Positions 10,680 through 20,388 of a stretch of 64,000 nucleotides of DNA are shown in pieces. The notes beneath the pieces are model-generated. The model was given only the letters and a program-made list of their open reading frames with translations. It searched no databases and was not told the DNA's origin. The position numbers and the translations under genes are program-made. Each line of letters opens with the position of its first letter. Within the stretch, counting starts at the first letter, position 1. This DNA comes from Rana temporaria (Eukaryota; Chordata; Amphibia; Anura; Ranidae). The stretch is from positions 17,247,252-17,311,251 of the forward strand of contig NC_053490.1 in the NCBI RefSeq assembly GCF_905171775.1. The letters run 5' to 3'.

Positions 10680-10681
<2 letters not shown>
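10392..10681. repeat. Long inverted repeat, right arm
   Basis: Reverse complement of 9218-9507, starting TTAATGATGGTGGAGC. The 0.9-kb spacer consists of a truncated TTAA MITE and about 140 bp of other sequence. The arm is followed by a (TA)n tract at 10685-10727. Confidence 0.95.
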
Positions 10682-10730
<49 letters not shown>

Positions 10731-11083
10731 TTTTACAAAAAGAAATTACAAAAAAATGGAGGGTTGCCATCTGGGACCTCTGGGCCCTTTAATAAAAATT
10801 TAAAATAAAACCTCTGGGCCCTTTAATAAAAAGAAAAAAAAAAGAAATAAAATATAACTTTTTTTTTATAAAAAAAGGGGGGTTGCCATCCAGGCCCTGG
10901 GGAGCTGTGGGCCCTTTAATAATAATAATAATAATAATAATAAGAATAAGAATAATAATTATTATATAAAAAAAAAAAAAAGAAAAAAAAAATATAAAAA
11001 AAAAAGATTTTTTTTTATAAAAAAAAGGGGGGTTGTCATTCAGGGCCCTGGGGATCTCCGGACCTCTAAAAAAAACAAAAAAA
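10682..11083. repeat. AT-rich simple repeats of the hAT interior
   Basis: (TA)n at 10685-10727, (AAT)n at 10917-10955 and A- and T-runs, interspersed with GGGTTGCCATC and CTGGGCCCTTTAATAA words repeated three times. The same pattern fills the hAT at 60379-61177. Confidence 0.85.
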
Positions 11084-11311
11084 GAGATTTTTAATACAGC
11101 TTACCTGTAAAATCTTTTTCTTGGAGTACATCACGGGACACAGAGCGGCATTCATTACTATATGGGTTATATGGAGTACCTTCAGGTGTAGACACTGGCA
11201 ATCTCAAACAGGAAATGCCCCTCCCTATATAACCCCCTCCCATAGGAGGAGTACCTCAGTTTTGTAGCAAGCAGTATGCCTCCCAAAATGGTCCCCATAA
11301 GAGGGGTGGGA

Positions 11312-11427
11312 GCTCTGTGTCCCGTGATGTACTCCAAGAAAAAGATTTTACAGGTAAGCTGTATTAAAAATCTCTTTTTCTTTATCGTACATCACGGGAC
11401 ACAGAGCGGCATTCATTACTATATGGG
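11312..11427. repeat. DIRS internal complementary region, copy 1
   Basis: Positions 11312-11374 are the exact reverse complement of the left tip 11084-11146. Positions 11375-11427 match the reverse complement of the right terminus (TCTTTATCGTACATCACGGG). Their junction (AAATCTC/TTTTTCTT) is thus the two element ends brought together, the layout used by DIRS elements to restore both ends during replication. Confidence 0.95.
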
Positions 11428-11593
11428 ATGTCCCAAAGCAATGCTTACAATGAGGGGAGGGAGAACATCTCCAAGACAAAAGGATTTAATTTAGAGATAT
11501 ACTCAAATCATAATAAATCCAACTTAGTTGAGAAAAATAATTTTAAATTTTAAATTTAACTCAAAAAAGAGGAGCCCCCGGAATCCGAGGGTC

Positions 11594-14359
11594 TCAAACT
11601 GCAGCCTGCAGCACTGCCTGCCCGAAGGCAGTATCAGTATTCCTTCTTACGTCCAACTTGTAGAATTTTGTAAACGTGTGGACAGAAGACCAGGTTGCCG
11701 CCTTGCAAACTTGAGCCATAGAGATCTGGTGGTGTGCTGCCCAGGAGGCGCCCATGGCTCTAGTAGAATGAGCCTTTAATGATACTGGAGGAGGCAACCC
11801 TTTCAAGCCGTAGGCCTGAGTGATTAATTGCTTAATCCACCTAGAAATGGTGGACTTTGCAGCTGCCTGCCCCTTCTTGGGCCCATCCGGTAGAATGAAC
11901 AGCACATCTGTCTTCCGGATCTTCTTTGTAGCTTTAAGATAGGCCTTCATGGCCCTGACAATATCCAAGGTATGCAGCAACCCTTCCTTTCTGGAAGTAG
12001 GTTTAGGGAAGAAGGATGGTAATACCAAATCCTGGTTCAAATGAAAACTGGATATGACCTTCGGAAGGAAGGAAGGATGAGGGCGGAGAAGGACCCTGTC
12101 CTTATGAAAAACAAGATATGGTTCCTTACAGGATAAGGCTGCCAGCTCCGAAACTCTTCTTGCGGAAACTATGGCAACCAAAAATACTAACTTCCTTGTC
12201 AGTAGAACCAAAGGAATATCAGCCAACGGCTCAAACGGTTGTTTCTGTAAACTTGACAGAACAAGATTTAAATCCCACGGACAAAGCGGGGATTTAACTG
12301 GAGGTCTAATACGTAAGACCCCTTGAAGGAAGGTCTTAACCAGCGAGTGGGTGGCCAGCGGCCGCTGAAACCACACTGACAGAGCAGAAATCTGTCCTTT
12401 GATTGTGCTTAATGCCAATCCTTTATCCACTCCTAGCTGGAGAAAACTTAATACTCTATCGATGGTAAATTTGCGAGAAAGCCATCGCTTGGACTCACAC
12501 CAGCCTACATAGGCCTTCCAGACCCTGTAATAAATCACCCTAGAGACCGGTTTCCTGGCTCTGATTAGGGTAGAGATTACTTTCTGAGACAGACCTCTAC
12601 CCCTGAGAATCAGGGATTCAGCTTCCAGGCCGTCAAATTTAGATGCCGTAAGGCAGGGTGGAGGATCGGACCTTGCGATAGCAGGTCTGGCCGTAGAGGA
12701 AGAGTCCAAGGGTCTCCCACTACCATCCTTAAGATTAGTGAGTACCATGCCCTTCTGGGCCATGCTGGAGCTACCAGGATGACTGGTATGTGTTCCACCC
12801 GGATCCTGCGCAGCAGGCGGGGTAGTAACTGGAGCGGGGGAAACGCATAAAGAAGTTTGAACTGATGCCAAGGGCAAACCAACGCATCGGTTCCGCAGGC
12901 CATCGGATCCCTTGAGCGGGATATGAACCTGTCTAGTTTCTTGTTGAGTCTCGATGCCATGATATCCACGTCCGGCACTCCCCATCTTTGGCAGAGTGCT
13001 TGAAAGACTTGTGGATGCAGAGACCATTCCCCCGGCCATAGAGTCTGGCGGCTTAAGAAGTCCGCCTGAAAGTTGTCCACTCCTGGAATGAATATTGCCG
13101 ATATGCAGGGCACATGCGCCTCTGCCCATAGGAGAATCAAGCTCACCTCTCTCTGAGCGGCTTGACTCCTGGTTCCCCCTTGGTGATTTATGTATGCCAC
13201 GGCCGTGGCATTGTCTGATTGAATTCTCACCGGGAACCCCTGCAATTTTGACGTCCAAGCCCTGAGGGCTAGTCGAGCAGCTCTGAGCTCCAAGATGTTG
13301 ATGGGCAACTGCTTCTCTGGCTTTGCCCAAGTACCTTGGCGAGTGCAACCATCCAAAATTGCTCCCCAGCCCGTCAGGCTGGCATCTGTGGTCACTATCT
13401 TCCAAGCCACTGGGCTGAAAGACTTCCCCTTCAGTAGATTCTGAGGGTCTAACCACCAACACAGACTTTGTCGGACTCTTGATAAGAGCGGCAACGGGAT
13501 ATCCAAGGCCTGTGGCCTTCTGCTCCATGCTGACAGGATGGCTGCCTGTAGGATGCGAGTGCTTAGAACCAGTAGGATTAATTCCTTGATGGCTTTTACC
13601 TTCCTCAGAGGTAGGAACACTCCTTGTTGTTCTGTGTCTAATCTCATGCCGAGATATTCCAACTGCCTTGTGGGCTGGAAAGCTGACTTTTCTCGATTTA
13701 GGACCCAGCCGAACCTCTCGAGGTATTGGACCGTGAGGGCCACTGCTCGCTCCAAGCCGGGAGACGAGTGGTCTATGACTAGGAGGTCGTCCAGGTATGC
13801 TAGGATCGTGACCCCTTGGATCCTTAGCTTGGCTAGGATCGGAGCTAGGACCTTCGTGAACACCCGGGGGGCCGTAGCCAACCCGAAGGGAAGCGCCACG
13901 AATTGGAAGTGACGCGAAGCCACCATGAAGCGTAGATATCTTTGATGTGGCTGATAAATTGGAACATGAAGGTAGGCATCCTTTATGTCTATGGACGCCA
14001 TGAAGTCGTCCTTCTGGAGTGTGGCAGCTGCTGACCGCACGGATTCCATCCGAAATGAGCGGATCTTTAGATATGCATTTACCATCTTTAGGTCCAAAAT
14101 TGGCCTGACATCTCCATTGGATTTTGGGATGATGAATAGGTTGGAGTAGAAACCCAGCCCCTGTTCCAGGACTGGTACCTCTACTATTACTTCCTGGGAA
14201 AGTAGATGATCTAATGCCGATCTTAATGCGGCTCCCTTTTCCGGATCGTTTGGAATCCTCGACTTCTGGAAATGAGGAGGAGGAAACCTTAGGAAATCTA
14301 ATTTGTAGCCTGTGGCCACGGAAGACCGTACCCACTCGTCGGGAATGCTGGCTTCCCAA
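11594..14359 (-). CDS. DIRS tyrosine recombinase ORF, copy 1
   Basis: The open frame is 921 codons, but only the last third is a recognisable protein. From about residue 590 it encodes a tyrosine recombinase/integrase of the DIRS type: an N-terminal helical part (RGLSQKVISTLIRARKPVSR), catalytic Arg in SARRVSELAAL (about 735), HxxR in KAHSTRAMGASW (864 and 867), and the nucleophile Tyr in FTKFYKLDVRR (about 900). It integrates the circular DNA intermediate. The frame's first codon is TTG and the first ATG is only near residue 285, so the upstream part overlaps the RT ORF in another frame and may be incidental. Translation probably starts internally or by reinitiation. All four catalytic residues are present. 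Confidence 0.88.
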   Translation of the reverse strand: MGSQHSRRVGTVFRGHRLQIRFPKVSSSSFPEVEDSKRSGKGSRIKIGIRSSTFPGSNSRGTSPGTGAGFLLQPIHHPKIQWRCQANFGPKDGKCISKDPLISDGIRAVSSCHTPEGRLHGVHRHKGCLPSCSNLSATSKISTLHGGFASLPIRGASLRVGYGPPGVHEGPSSDPSQAKDPRGHDPSIPGRPPSHRPLVSRLGASSGPHGPIPREVRLGPKSRKVSFPAHKAVGISRHEIRHRTTRSVPTSEEGKSHQGINPTGSKHSHPTGSHPVSMEQKATGLGYPVAALIKSPTKSVLVVRPSESTEGEVFQPSGLEDSDHRCQPDGLGSNFGWLHSPRYLGKAREAVAHQHLGAQSCSTSPQGLDVKIAGVPGENSIRQCHGRGIHKSPRGNQESSRSERGELDSPMGRGACALHIGNIHSRSGQLSGGLLKPPDSMAGGMVSASTSLSSTLPKMGSAGRGYHGIETQQETRQVHIPLKGSDGLRNRCVGLPLASVQTSLCVSPAPVTTPPAAQDPGGTHTSHPGSSSMAQKGMVLTNLKDGSGRPLDSSSTARPAIARSDPPPCLTASKFDGLEAESLILRGRGLSQKVISTLIRARKPVSRVIYYRVWKAYVGWCESKRWLSRKFTIDRVLSFLQLGVDKGLALSTIKGQISALSVWFQRPLATHSLVKTFLQGVLRIRPPVKSPLCPWDLNLVLSSLQKQPFEPLADIPLVLLTRKLVFLVAIVSARRVSELAALSCKEPYLVFHKDRVLLRPHPSFLPKVISSFHLNQDLVLPSFFPKPTSRKEGLLHTLDIVRAMKAYLKATKKIRKTDVLFILPDGPKKGQAAAKSTISRWIKQLITQAYGLKGLPPPVSLKAHSTRAMGASWAAHHQISMAQVCKAATWSSVHTFTKFYKLDVRRNTDTAFGQAVLQAAV

Positions 14360-14547
14360 ATCTCTGAAAAGAGTCGCAGCCTTCCCCCCACCTTCGTGGG
14401 TGGGGGCGCCCCTTCATAAGGTTGGCTTGGGGGCTGGTTTTGCTGGTTTGCGAAACCACTGCCTTTTGCCTCTAACAGCCTGTCCTTGTGATTTGCTGTT
14501 GAAGCCGAAGTTTGCTTTTGCAGGAGGCCGTCGATACTGCTTGGCAT
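12610..14547 (-). CDS. DIRS RT / RNase H ORF, copy 1 (87-bp deletion)
   Basis: 645 residues from an ATG. Reverse transcriptase motifs are visible: DIKDAYLHVPI (about 187-197), ALPFGLATAPRVFTK (218-232) and the YLDDLLV active site (251-257). RNase H follows with TTDASLTGWGA, ILELRAARLAL, QSDNATAVAYI and GVDNFQADFLSR. The C terminus (CPWHQFKLLYAFPP, LVAPAWPRRAWY) corresponds to the methyltransferase-like region of DIRS elements. Compared with copy 2, 29 residues are missing after LILLVLS, at 13560/13561. The lost segment contains LLGKMVATFEAVPYAQSH, a block conserved in DIRS proteins between RT and RNase H, so this enzyme is probably inactive although the frame is open. It overlaps the gag-like ORF by 134 bp. 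Confidence 0.92.
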   Translation of the reverse strand: MPSSIDGLLQKQTSASTANHKDRLLEAKGSGFANQQNQPPSQPYEGAPPPTKVGGRLRLFSEIWEASIPDEWVRSSVATGYKLDFLRFPPPHFQKSRIPNDPEKGAALRSALDHLLSQEVIVEVPVLEQGLGFYSNLFIIPKSNGDVRPILDLKMVNAYLKIRSFRMESVRSAAATLQKDDFMASIDIKDAYLHVPIYQPHQRYLRFMVASRHFQFVALPFGLATAPRVFTKVLAPILAKLRIQGVTILAYLDDLLVIDHSSPGLERAVALTVQYLERFGWVLNREKSAFQPTRQLEYLGMRLDTEQQGVFLPLRKVKAIKELILLVLSTRILQAAILSAWSRRPQALDIPLPLLSRVRQSLCWWLDPQNLLKGKSFSPVAWKIVTTDASLTGWGAILDGCTRQGTWAKPEKQLPINILELRAARLALRAWTSKLQGFPVRIQSDNATAVAYINHQGGTRSQAAQREVSLILLWAEAHVPCISAIFIPGVDNFQADFLSRQTLWPGEWSLHPQVFQALCQRWGVPDVDIMASRLNKKLDRFISRSRDPMACGTDALVCPWHQFKLLYAFPPLQLLPRLLRRIRVEHIPVILVAPAWPRRAWYSLILRMVVGDPWTLPLRPDLLSQGPILHPALRHLNLTAWKLNP

Positions 14548-15736
14548 TAGAGGGCCCCTGCCCAGGGGAATACTGTCGTTTAAACGCAGGCCCCTGAACC
14601 TTCTTCTTAGTTGGCAAGAGAGTACTCTTGCCGTTTGAAATGGTCTGAATGTATTTATCTAGGTCTTCTCCGAAGAGTCGTCCTCCATGGAAGGGGAACC
14701 CTACCAGGAGCTTCTTGCATGGGGGCTCAGCCTCCCAGCTTTTTAACCATAAGAGTCTTCTCATATGGATAAGGGATAACGATAAACGTGACGCTTGCTG
14801 GATAGAATCCTTGATTGCGTCTACCGTAAAACATATGGCCTTAGGGACATCCGAAAATTCTTCTGCCTGCTGGGCAGGAATAAGTTTAAGCATCTGCTTA
14901 AATTGATCCGATAATGCTTGAGCGACCCCAATCGCAGCCACAGCTGGCTGTACTACTGCCCCTGCAGTAGTGAAGGAGTTCTTAAGTAGTGCTTCCAAGC
15001 GCTTATCAACTGGATCCTTGAACACCTGTATGTTTTCTACAGGGCATGTTAACGATTTGTTAACACATGAGATGGCTGCGTCCACTGCAGGAGTAGCCCA
15101 TCTTTTGGAAAATTTTTCTTCCATAGAATATAGGACAGAGAACTTCTTAGGTGGTAAGAAGATCTTATCTGGCTTGTTCCAATCTTGGAACAAAACTCCC
15201 TCTAATAGAGGATGGATCGGAAACACAGCATTGCTTTGAGGCGCCCTCAGTGAGCCCAAAGCTGAAACCGTCGATACCTGGAGATCTGGTACTGGCAAGT
15301 TGAATGCCCTATGGACCAAGTCCGACAATCCTTGAATCCACCAGCTCTCCCTCAGGGAGACTGCCCCAGACTCCTCTGTATCCGGATCCTCGATCCCTGA
15401 ACCTACTTGGTCCTTGTCCAAGAGGTCGTCCAATTCCCCTGAGGAAAGGACCTCCTCTTCTGAGGGTCCGCGCTCGGGCGACGGAGATCTATTCCGCTTA
15501 CTGCCCCGCATAGCTGCGGCTATCATTTTACCCATGCTTTTCTGCATCTCTTTTAAAGAGGTGAGTAATACCTCCTCCGTGACCATCTTAGGGTTGGACT
15601 GACCCGCGTCAGCTCCAGCCCCAGATCCCGATGGCCCCAAGGCTCCCTGTGGGGAAAGCAGCGGCATAGCTTTGTCCGAGACCTCAGACTCTCTGGGGGA
15701 ATCCCCACCTCTTGTACCCTTGTTTTTTGATGCCAT
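14414..15736 (-). CDS. DIRS gag-like ORF, copy 1
   Basis: 440 residues starting MASKNKGTRGGDSPRESE. The N-terminal half is polar and acidic (PERGPSEEEVLSSGELDDLL). A central part rich in LLKNSFTTAGAVV-type helices follows, and the C terminus is basic (KRQWFRKPAKPAPKP), which suits nucleic-acid binding. No CCHC zinc knuckle is visible, as is usual for DIRS gag proteins. The start is taken at the ATG shortly after the 5' leader. The end overlaps the RT ORF. Role by position and composition: nucleocapsid-like protein. Confidence 0.8.
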   Translation of the reverse strand: MASKNKGTRGGDSPRESEVSDKAMPLLSPQGALGPSGSGAGADAGQSNPKMVTEEVLLTSLKEMQKSMGKMIAAAMRGSKRNRSPSPERGPSEEEVLSSGELDDLLDKDQVGSGIEDPDTEESGAVSLRESWWIQGLSDLVHRAFNLPVPDLQVSTVSALGSLRAPQSNAVFPIHPLLEGVLFQDWNKPDKIFLPPKKFSVLYSMEEKFSKRWATPAVDAAISCVNKSLTCPVENIQVFKDPVDKRLEALLKNSFTTAGAVVQPAVAAIGVAQALSDQFKQMLKLIPAQQAEEFSDVPKAICFTVDAIKDSIQQASRLSLSLIHMRRLLWLKSWEAEPPCKKLLVGFPFHGGRLFGEDLDKYIQTISNGKSTLLPTKKKVQGPAFKRQYSPGQGPSNAKQYRRPPAKANFGFNSKSQGQAVRGKRQWFRKPAKPAPKPTL

Positions 15737-17046
15737 GGTACAATACCGAGGTACACCTGCTACTTATTGGTACCTGGGACTTATAAATAGTTAAATGCCC
15801 AAACACCTGTTTGGGGGATAAAAAAATGCTTCCTCTCCCCTAGATGACACTTTTTTTTTTTTTTTTTTTCAAATCTAGGAAAGAAAAAACATTCTGTCCC
15901 CCTGAGTAGTATTGCAAGAAAAACTATGAGATGGAAAAGAAACAGCCTATTCCTAGGCTTGAAAACAGTCTTTCTGAAGACTGCAATATTCTTTCTGGCC
16001 ACTGTGTGTCCTCGGCGCCCCGTGCTTGCCGTTCTGGTCTTTCCTCCTCAGTTCCAAAGTATTGAATGAGCTATATGGAACAAACAAGGAAGGGCCGCCC
16101 CTTCCTTAAGCCACTGACCCGCCCTTCCCCCCCAGCAATCTCAAACAGGAAATGCCCCTCCCGACAGGGGGGGGGGTGGGGTTGGGAGGAAGGGACCTCT
16201 CTGCTCCAGCAAACTGCAGCCTGCAGCCTGGAACCATGAGGAGGTCAGCGTTTTGCCTGCTTTGCAGGCCGTGAGGAGGAAGACTGAATGGAGCATCGCC
16301 TGGAGGCTTGCAGGTAAGCACAGCTCTCTGACACACACATATACTTTTATATCACACAGGCCCCACTCAATGCTTTTCCAACACTACAAGGGAGGTCACA
16401 TCTTATGGGGAATAATACATATAGAGCCATCCTATCTTTATGATATGTGACTAGTTTGCCAGATGCAGTGCATAACTTTAGGCATGTCCCCTGTGACCCC
16501 CCAGAAAAAACCTGCTAAGAACCAAGTTCCGCAAGTTTTCCCCTCACTTACCTGCTCCATGCCGCAGGACTTTGCCAAGCAAGAGGCCCAATCTTCCCCC
16601 ATCTCGGTGGGGATGTCTAGACCTTCAGGCCCTGGGTTCCTATGAAGGATCCACTGTCCTGGGCCCATATAGCACTCTGGCAACAGAAACATTAGGCACC
16701 CAAAGGTTTCTAAGTTCTGGGCCCAGGGTCCAGCTCTCTAAAAAGAAAAGCATTATGGGCTATACCCCAAGGGTTTGGGGTCCGGTTACTGACCACTTTA
16801 GCGCTGAGGCTTTTTTGGACAGAACCGGTTAGCTCACCTAATCCCAAGGATGTGGAGGCAAGCTAAACCATGACTAACACCTAAGACACTGGCGGAAAAA
16901 CTGAGGTACTCCTCCTATGGGAGGGGGTTATATAGGGAGGGGCATTTCCTGTTTGAGATTGCCAGTGTCTACACCTGAAGGTACTCCATATAACCCATAT
17001 AGTAATGAATGCCGCTCTGTGTCCCGTGATGTACGATAAAGAAAAA
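15737..17046 (-). other. DIRS 5' leader and right inverted repeat, copy 1
   Basis: Non-coding leader of the element. It contains a T-run (15849-15869), a GC-rich middle and the right terminal inverted repeat from about 16896. No open frame here looks coding. Confidence 0.8.
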
Positions 17047-18026
17047 AAAACGACCGCCGCATGTACATATACGTCGGCAGAATGGCACGGACAGGTAGAA
17101 CGACATGCCTGCACGTTGCTGCCTAGATGTGGGTCGGGGGTCCGATCGGGACCCCCCTGGTACATGCGGCGGTCGTTAATTGTGTGGGAGCGATCCGGGA
17201 TGAGGGGGCGGCTATTCGTTTCTGGCCACCCCCTCGCGATCGCTCCCCGGAGCTGAAGAACGGGGAGAGCCGTATGTAAACACGGCTTCCCCGTGCTTCA
17301 CTGTGGCGGCTGCATCGATCGCGTCATCCCTTTTATAGGGAGACACAATCGATGACGTCACACCTACAGCCACACCCCCCTACAGTTGTAAACACACACT
17401 AGGTGAACCCTAACTCCTTCAGCACCCCCCTGTGGTTAACTCCCAAACTGCAACTGTCATTTTCACAGTAAACAATGCAATTTAAATGCATTTTTTGCTG
17501 TGAAAATGACAATGGTCCCAAAAATGTGTCAAAATTGTCCGAAGTGTCCGCCGTAATGTCGCAGTCACGAAAAAAATCGATGATCGCCGCCATTAGTAGT
17601 AAAAAAATTTTTTTTTATAAAAATGCAATAAAACTATCCCCTATTTTGTAAACGCTATACATTTTGCGCAAACCAACCGATAAACGCTTATTGCAATTTT
17701 TTTTACCAAAAATATGTGGAAGAATATGCATCGGTCTAAAACTGAGGAAAAAAAATGTTTTTTTATATATTTTTGGAGGATATTTATTAGAAAAAAGTAA
17801 AAAATATTGCATTTTTTTCAAAATTGTCGCTCTATTTTTGTTTATAGCGCAAAAAATAAAAAAAACGCAGAGGTGATCAAATACCACCAAAAGAAAGCTC
17901 TATTTGTGGGGAAAAAAGGACGCAAATTTTGTTTCGGTACAACATTGCATGACCGCGCAATTACCAGTTAAAGCAGCGCAGTGCCAAATTGTAAAAACAC
18001 CTCTGGGCATTTAGCTGCATATTGGT
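17047..18026. mobile_element. TTAA MITE, left end lost at the DIRS insertion
   Basis: Begins abruptly after DIRS copy 1 at CGACCGCCGCATGTAC, a few bases inside the family's TTAACCACTTCCCGACC end. It continues through the CpG-rich hairpin part and ends GGGGCTTAAGTGATTAA (TTAA 18023-18026 after mutation). It carries the shared block GATCAAATACCACCAAAAG. Confidence 0.85.
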
Positions 18027-18152
18027 CCGGGGCTTAAGTGATTAAAGGGGGTTGCCATCCGGGCCCCTTCGGGCCCCCTTTACAGGTGTACTGCCTGTAC
18101 CCCCCTGATGGCGGCCCTGCTCCCCCCCTTCACATGTATACCATGTTCTTAC

Positions 18153-18351
18153 CAGGATTGGTAAATACCCAGGTGGAGATGTTGGCTCCCGTGCTCATGA
18201 TGTACTCCACATCCAGACTGGCCTCAAGACCGGCCCTGCCTGCACCCTGCTGACCCACCACATGGTCCACCTCTGAGCGGTGATCAAAACTTCCTCCGAA
18301 TAACTTCATGAACTCTGCCAGGTCGCCTTGGCTGAAGTATTGCTCCAGGAA
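18153..18351 (-). CDS. tpp1: tpp1 exon 7 (catalytic domain, Glu and Asp)
   Basis: This 199-nt exon encodes FLEQYFSQGDLAEFMKLFGG, then VVGQQGAGRAGLEASLDVEY and MSTGANISTWVFTNP. The motif G-(L/I)-E-A-S-L-D-V-x-Y carries the Glu and Asp that, with the Ser in a later exon outside this window, form the Ser-Glu-Asp catalytic centre of sedolisins. ANISTW retains an N-glycosylation sequon. Acceptor CTCCATCTTCAG and donor CTG/GTAAGAA are canonical. The donor lies only 26 bp from the 8-bp target duplication of the large hAT composite (ends 18127), and a CpG-rich MITE begins about 65 bp above the acceptor. The exon is therefore boxed in by insertions on both sides. Confidence 0.97.
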
Positions 18352-18416
18352 CTGAAGATGGAGAAGAAGAAGAGTTACGTGTCAATCAGAAAAGATTGTG
18401 CTATTAGAAAAAACTC

Positions 18417-19115
18417 GGGCCAGATTCACAGAGATCGGCGTATCTCTGTGCCGACGTAACAGAGAGAGGCAAGTACAGTATTCACAAAGCACTTGCTCCC
18501 TTAGTTACGGCGGCGTAGCGTAAATGGGCCGGCGTAAGCCCGCCTAATTCAACGTAGGCTGGTAGGGGGCGTGTTGTATTGAAATGAATTGTGGCCCCAT
18601 GTAAATGAAGCGGCGAACGAACGGCGCATGCTCAGAATCACGTTGAATTTACGCCGTAGGATACGACAGCTCAATGGCAACGACGTGAACGTAACCTACA
18701 CCCAGCCTCATTCACGTACGACATACGTAAACGACGTAAAATCCGACGCTTGTTCCGACGTCCATACCTTTGCATTACTTGCGCCTCATATAGCAGGGGT
18801 AACTTTACGCCGGACGTACGCCTTACGTAAACGGCGTAGCTTAATGCGACGGGCCCAAGTACGTTCGTGAATCGGTGTATCTAGCTCACTTACATATTCG
18901 ACGCGTAAATCAACGGAAGCGCCCCTAGCGGCCAGCGTAAATATGCACCCAAGATACGACGGCGTAGGAGACTTACGTCGGTCATATCTTGAAATTATCT
19001 AAAATTCAAGCGTATCTGATTTCCAGAATATGCGTATAGATACGACGGCGCACATTTGGACTTCCGACGGCGTATCTGGAGATACGTCGTCGTAAGTCCT
19101 TTCTGAATCCAGCCC
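18417..19115. mobile_element. CpG-rich MITE, GATTCA family, copy 3
   Basis: Ends GGGCCAGATTCACAGAG and TTTCTGAATCCAGCCC. Interior rich in ACGTAA and GCGTA words. It lies 65 bp upstream of the acceptor of tpp1 exon 7. Non-coding. Confidence 0.8.
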
Positions 19116-19191
19116 CTTATCTGTATTTGATAAAAAAAAAAAAAAAAAGAAAACATTCAGGGTATTGTATAAAACATTGACTGGACCAATG

Positions 19192-19577
19192 CCCCACACA
19201 CACGATCGGAAATTCCGACAGCAAAAATCCGATGTGAGCTTTTGAATGGAAATTCCGATCGTGTGTAGGCTCCATCGGATTTTTGCTGTCGAAATTTTCA
19301 TCGACAAAAGATTGAGAGCTGGTTCTCAAATTTTCCCGACGGAAAAAAATTCTTAAATCGGAAAATTTGATTGTCTGTAGCAATTTCTGACGCATGCTCG
19401 GAAAAACAATTCGACGCACGTTCTCGAAAACATTGAACTTAATTTCCTCGGCTTCTTCGTAGTGTTGTACGTCACCGCGTTCTTGACGGTCGAAAGTTCA
19501 GAGAACTTTTGTGTGACCGTGTGTTATGCAAGCCAAGCTTGAGCGGAATTCCATCATAAATCCGATCGTGTGTACGC
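19192..19577. mobile_element. MITE with CGATCGTGTGT ends
   Basis: Starts CACACACGATCGGAAATTCC and ends AATCCGATCGTGTGTA in inverse, with internal inverted copies of AAAAATCCGA-type words. A non-coding member of the broad family with (C)GTACACACGA-type termini seen also at 51020, 54270 and 57589. Confidence 0.7.
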
Positions 19578-20388
19578 TGTTTCTTGGAAGCTCCCTCCTG
19601 AGGGGGTTACCTTGCGGGCACGCTCCCGCGTCATACACTGGGCGTACATAGCCGCCGAGTGTATGACTTGGTCCCGCCCCCCGGTGGCAGCGCCATTGGA
19701 TTTGATTGACAGCAGCTGGAGCCAATGGCTGCGCTGCCATCAATCTATCCAATCAACGCCGAGACTCCGTGGAGAAGAGGATACCAGGGACGCGCACAGC
19801 AGGTGAACAGACTCAGGAAAGTAAAACAGGGGGGCGGGGCCCAGACACTGCCAGGTGGAGTTCCACCCATAAATATAACATTACATCAGTAGTTTTAAAA
19901 AAATGTCATTAGTCCTTTACGAATTTTTTTTTTTTTTTTTTAGATGCCTTCAAAGTGTTGTTGCTAGGCAGAATAGTTAATCTTCCCTCTTCCTGCACCT
20001 AGGTGCTTAATGCTTCCTAACCTACACCGCACAGACTCCTGGGAATGTAGTGGGTGTAACTTTCCAGGAGTCTGTGCACTCCCCAGTCTCAAAGAATCAT
20101 GTGACTTGGACAGCACAGGTGCTGAAACCTGATCCGACACTGCTTGTGCAGCACTGAGCATGTGCGAGATCTGCAAGGCTGAAATCCAGGAAGTCATACA
20201 GTCTGGCTTCATGATGCCCACACTTCAGATGGCCCCAGTCAATTTCTAATTTTATAAAGTGTCTAAATGCTGTAACAACCTAACAAAACGGACCTTAGTT
20301 TACAGACTAACTTTACTAGAATACATTAAGCTTGTGTATTACAGGGGTATTTATATTTAAAAAGTGAAATTGTGGCCGGAACGCCGCT
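19578..20388. other. Intron 6 sequence without recognised gene
   Basis: Holds a T-run at 19925-19942 and otherwise unremarkable sequence. No coding or RNA feature is supported. Confidence 0.45.

Larger units (their letters stand above)
11084..17046 (-). mobile_element. DIRS retrotransposon, copy 1 (complete, 5.96 kb)
   Basis: A complete tyrosine-recombinase retrotransposon on the minus strand. Its ends are inverted repeats (11130-11245 against 16896-17025), with extra unmatched tips: GAGATTTTTAATACAGC on the left and GATAAAGAAAAA on the right. An internal complementary region (11312-11427) carries the complements of both tips joined together, as in DIRS-1, where it templates the circular intermediate. 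Order in coding direction: gag-like ORF (15736-14414), RT/RNase H ORF (14547-12610), tyrosine recombinase ORF (ends 11594). DIRS elements make no target duplication, and none is seen. An 87-bp in-frame deletion relative to copy 2 affects the RT/RNase H region. Confidence 0.96.
9111..18119. mobile_element. hAT-type composite, 9.0 kb, 8-bp duplication
   Basis: The outer ends are CAGGGCCGCCATCAGG at 9111 and CCTGATGGCGGCCCTG ending 18119, perfect inverse copies. The duplication CTCCCCCC lies at 9103-9110 and 18120-18127. A simple relative (60379-61177) is only 0.8 kb, so most of this copy is later cargo: the long inverted repeat at 9218-10681, DIRS copy 1 (11084-17046) and a TTAA MITE (17047-18026). 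Low-complexity AT tracts and GGGTTGCCATC-GGGCCC words between them are native to the family. No hAT transposase is present. Confidence 0.9.

Noticed and set aside
11594..14359. A 921-residue recombinase protein
   Set aside because: The first part has no ATG for about 280 codons and overlaps the RT gene in another frame. Only the C-terminal third is a recombinase.
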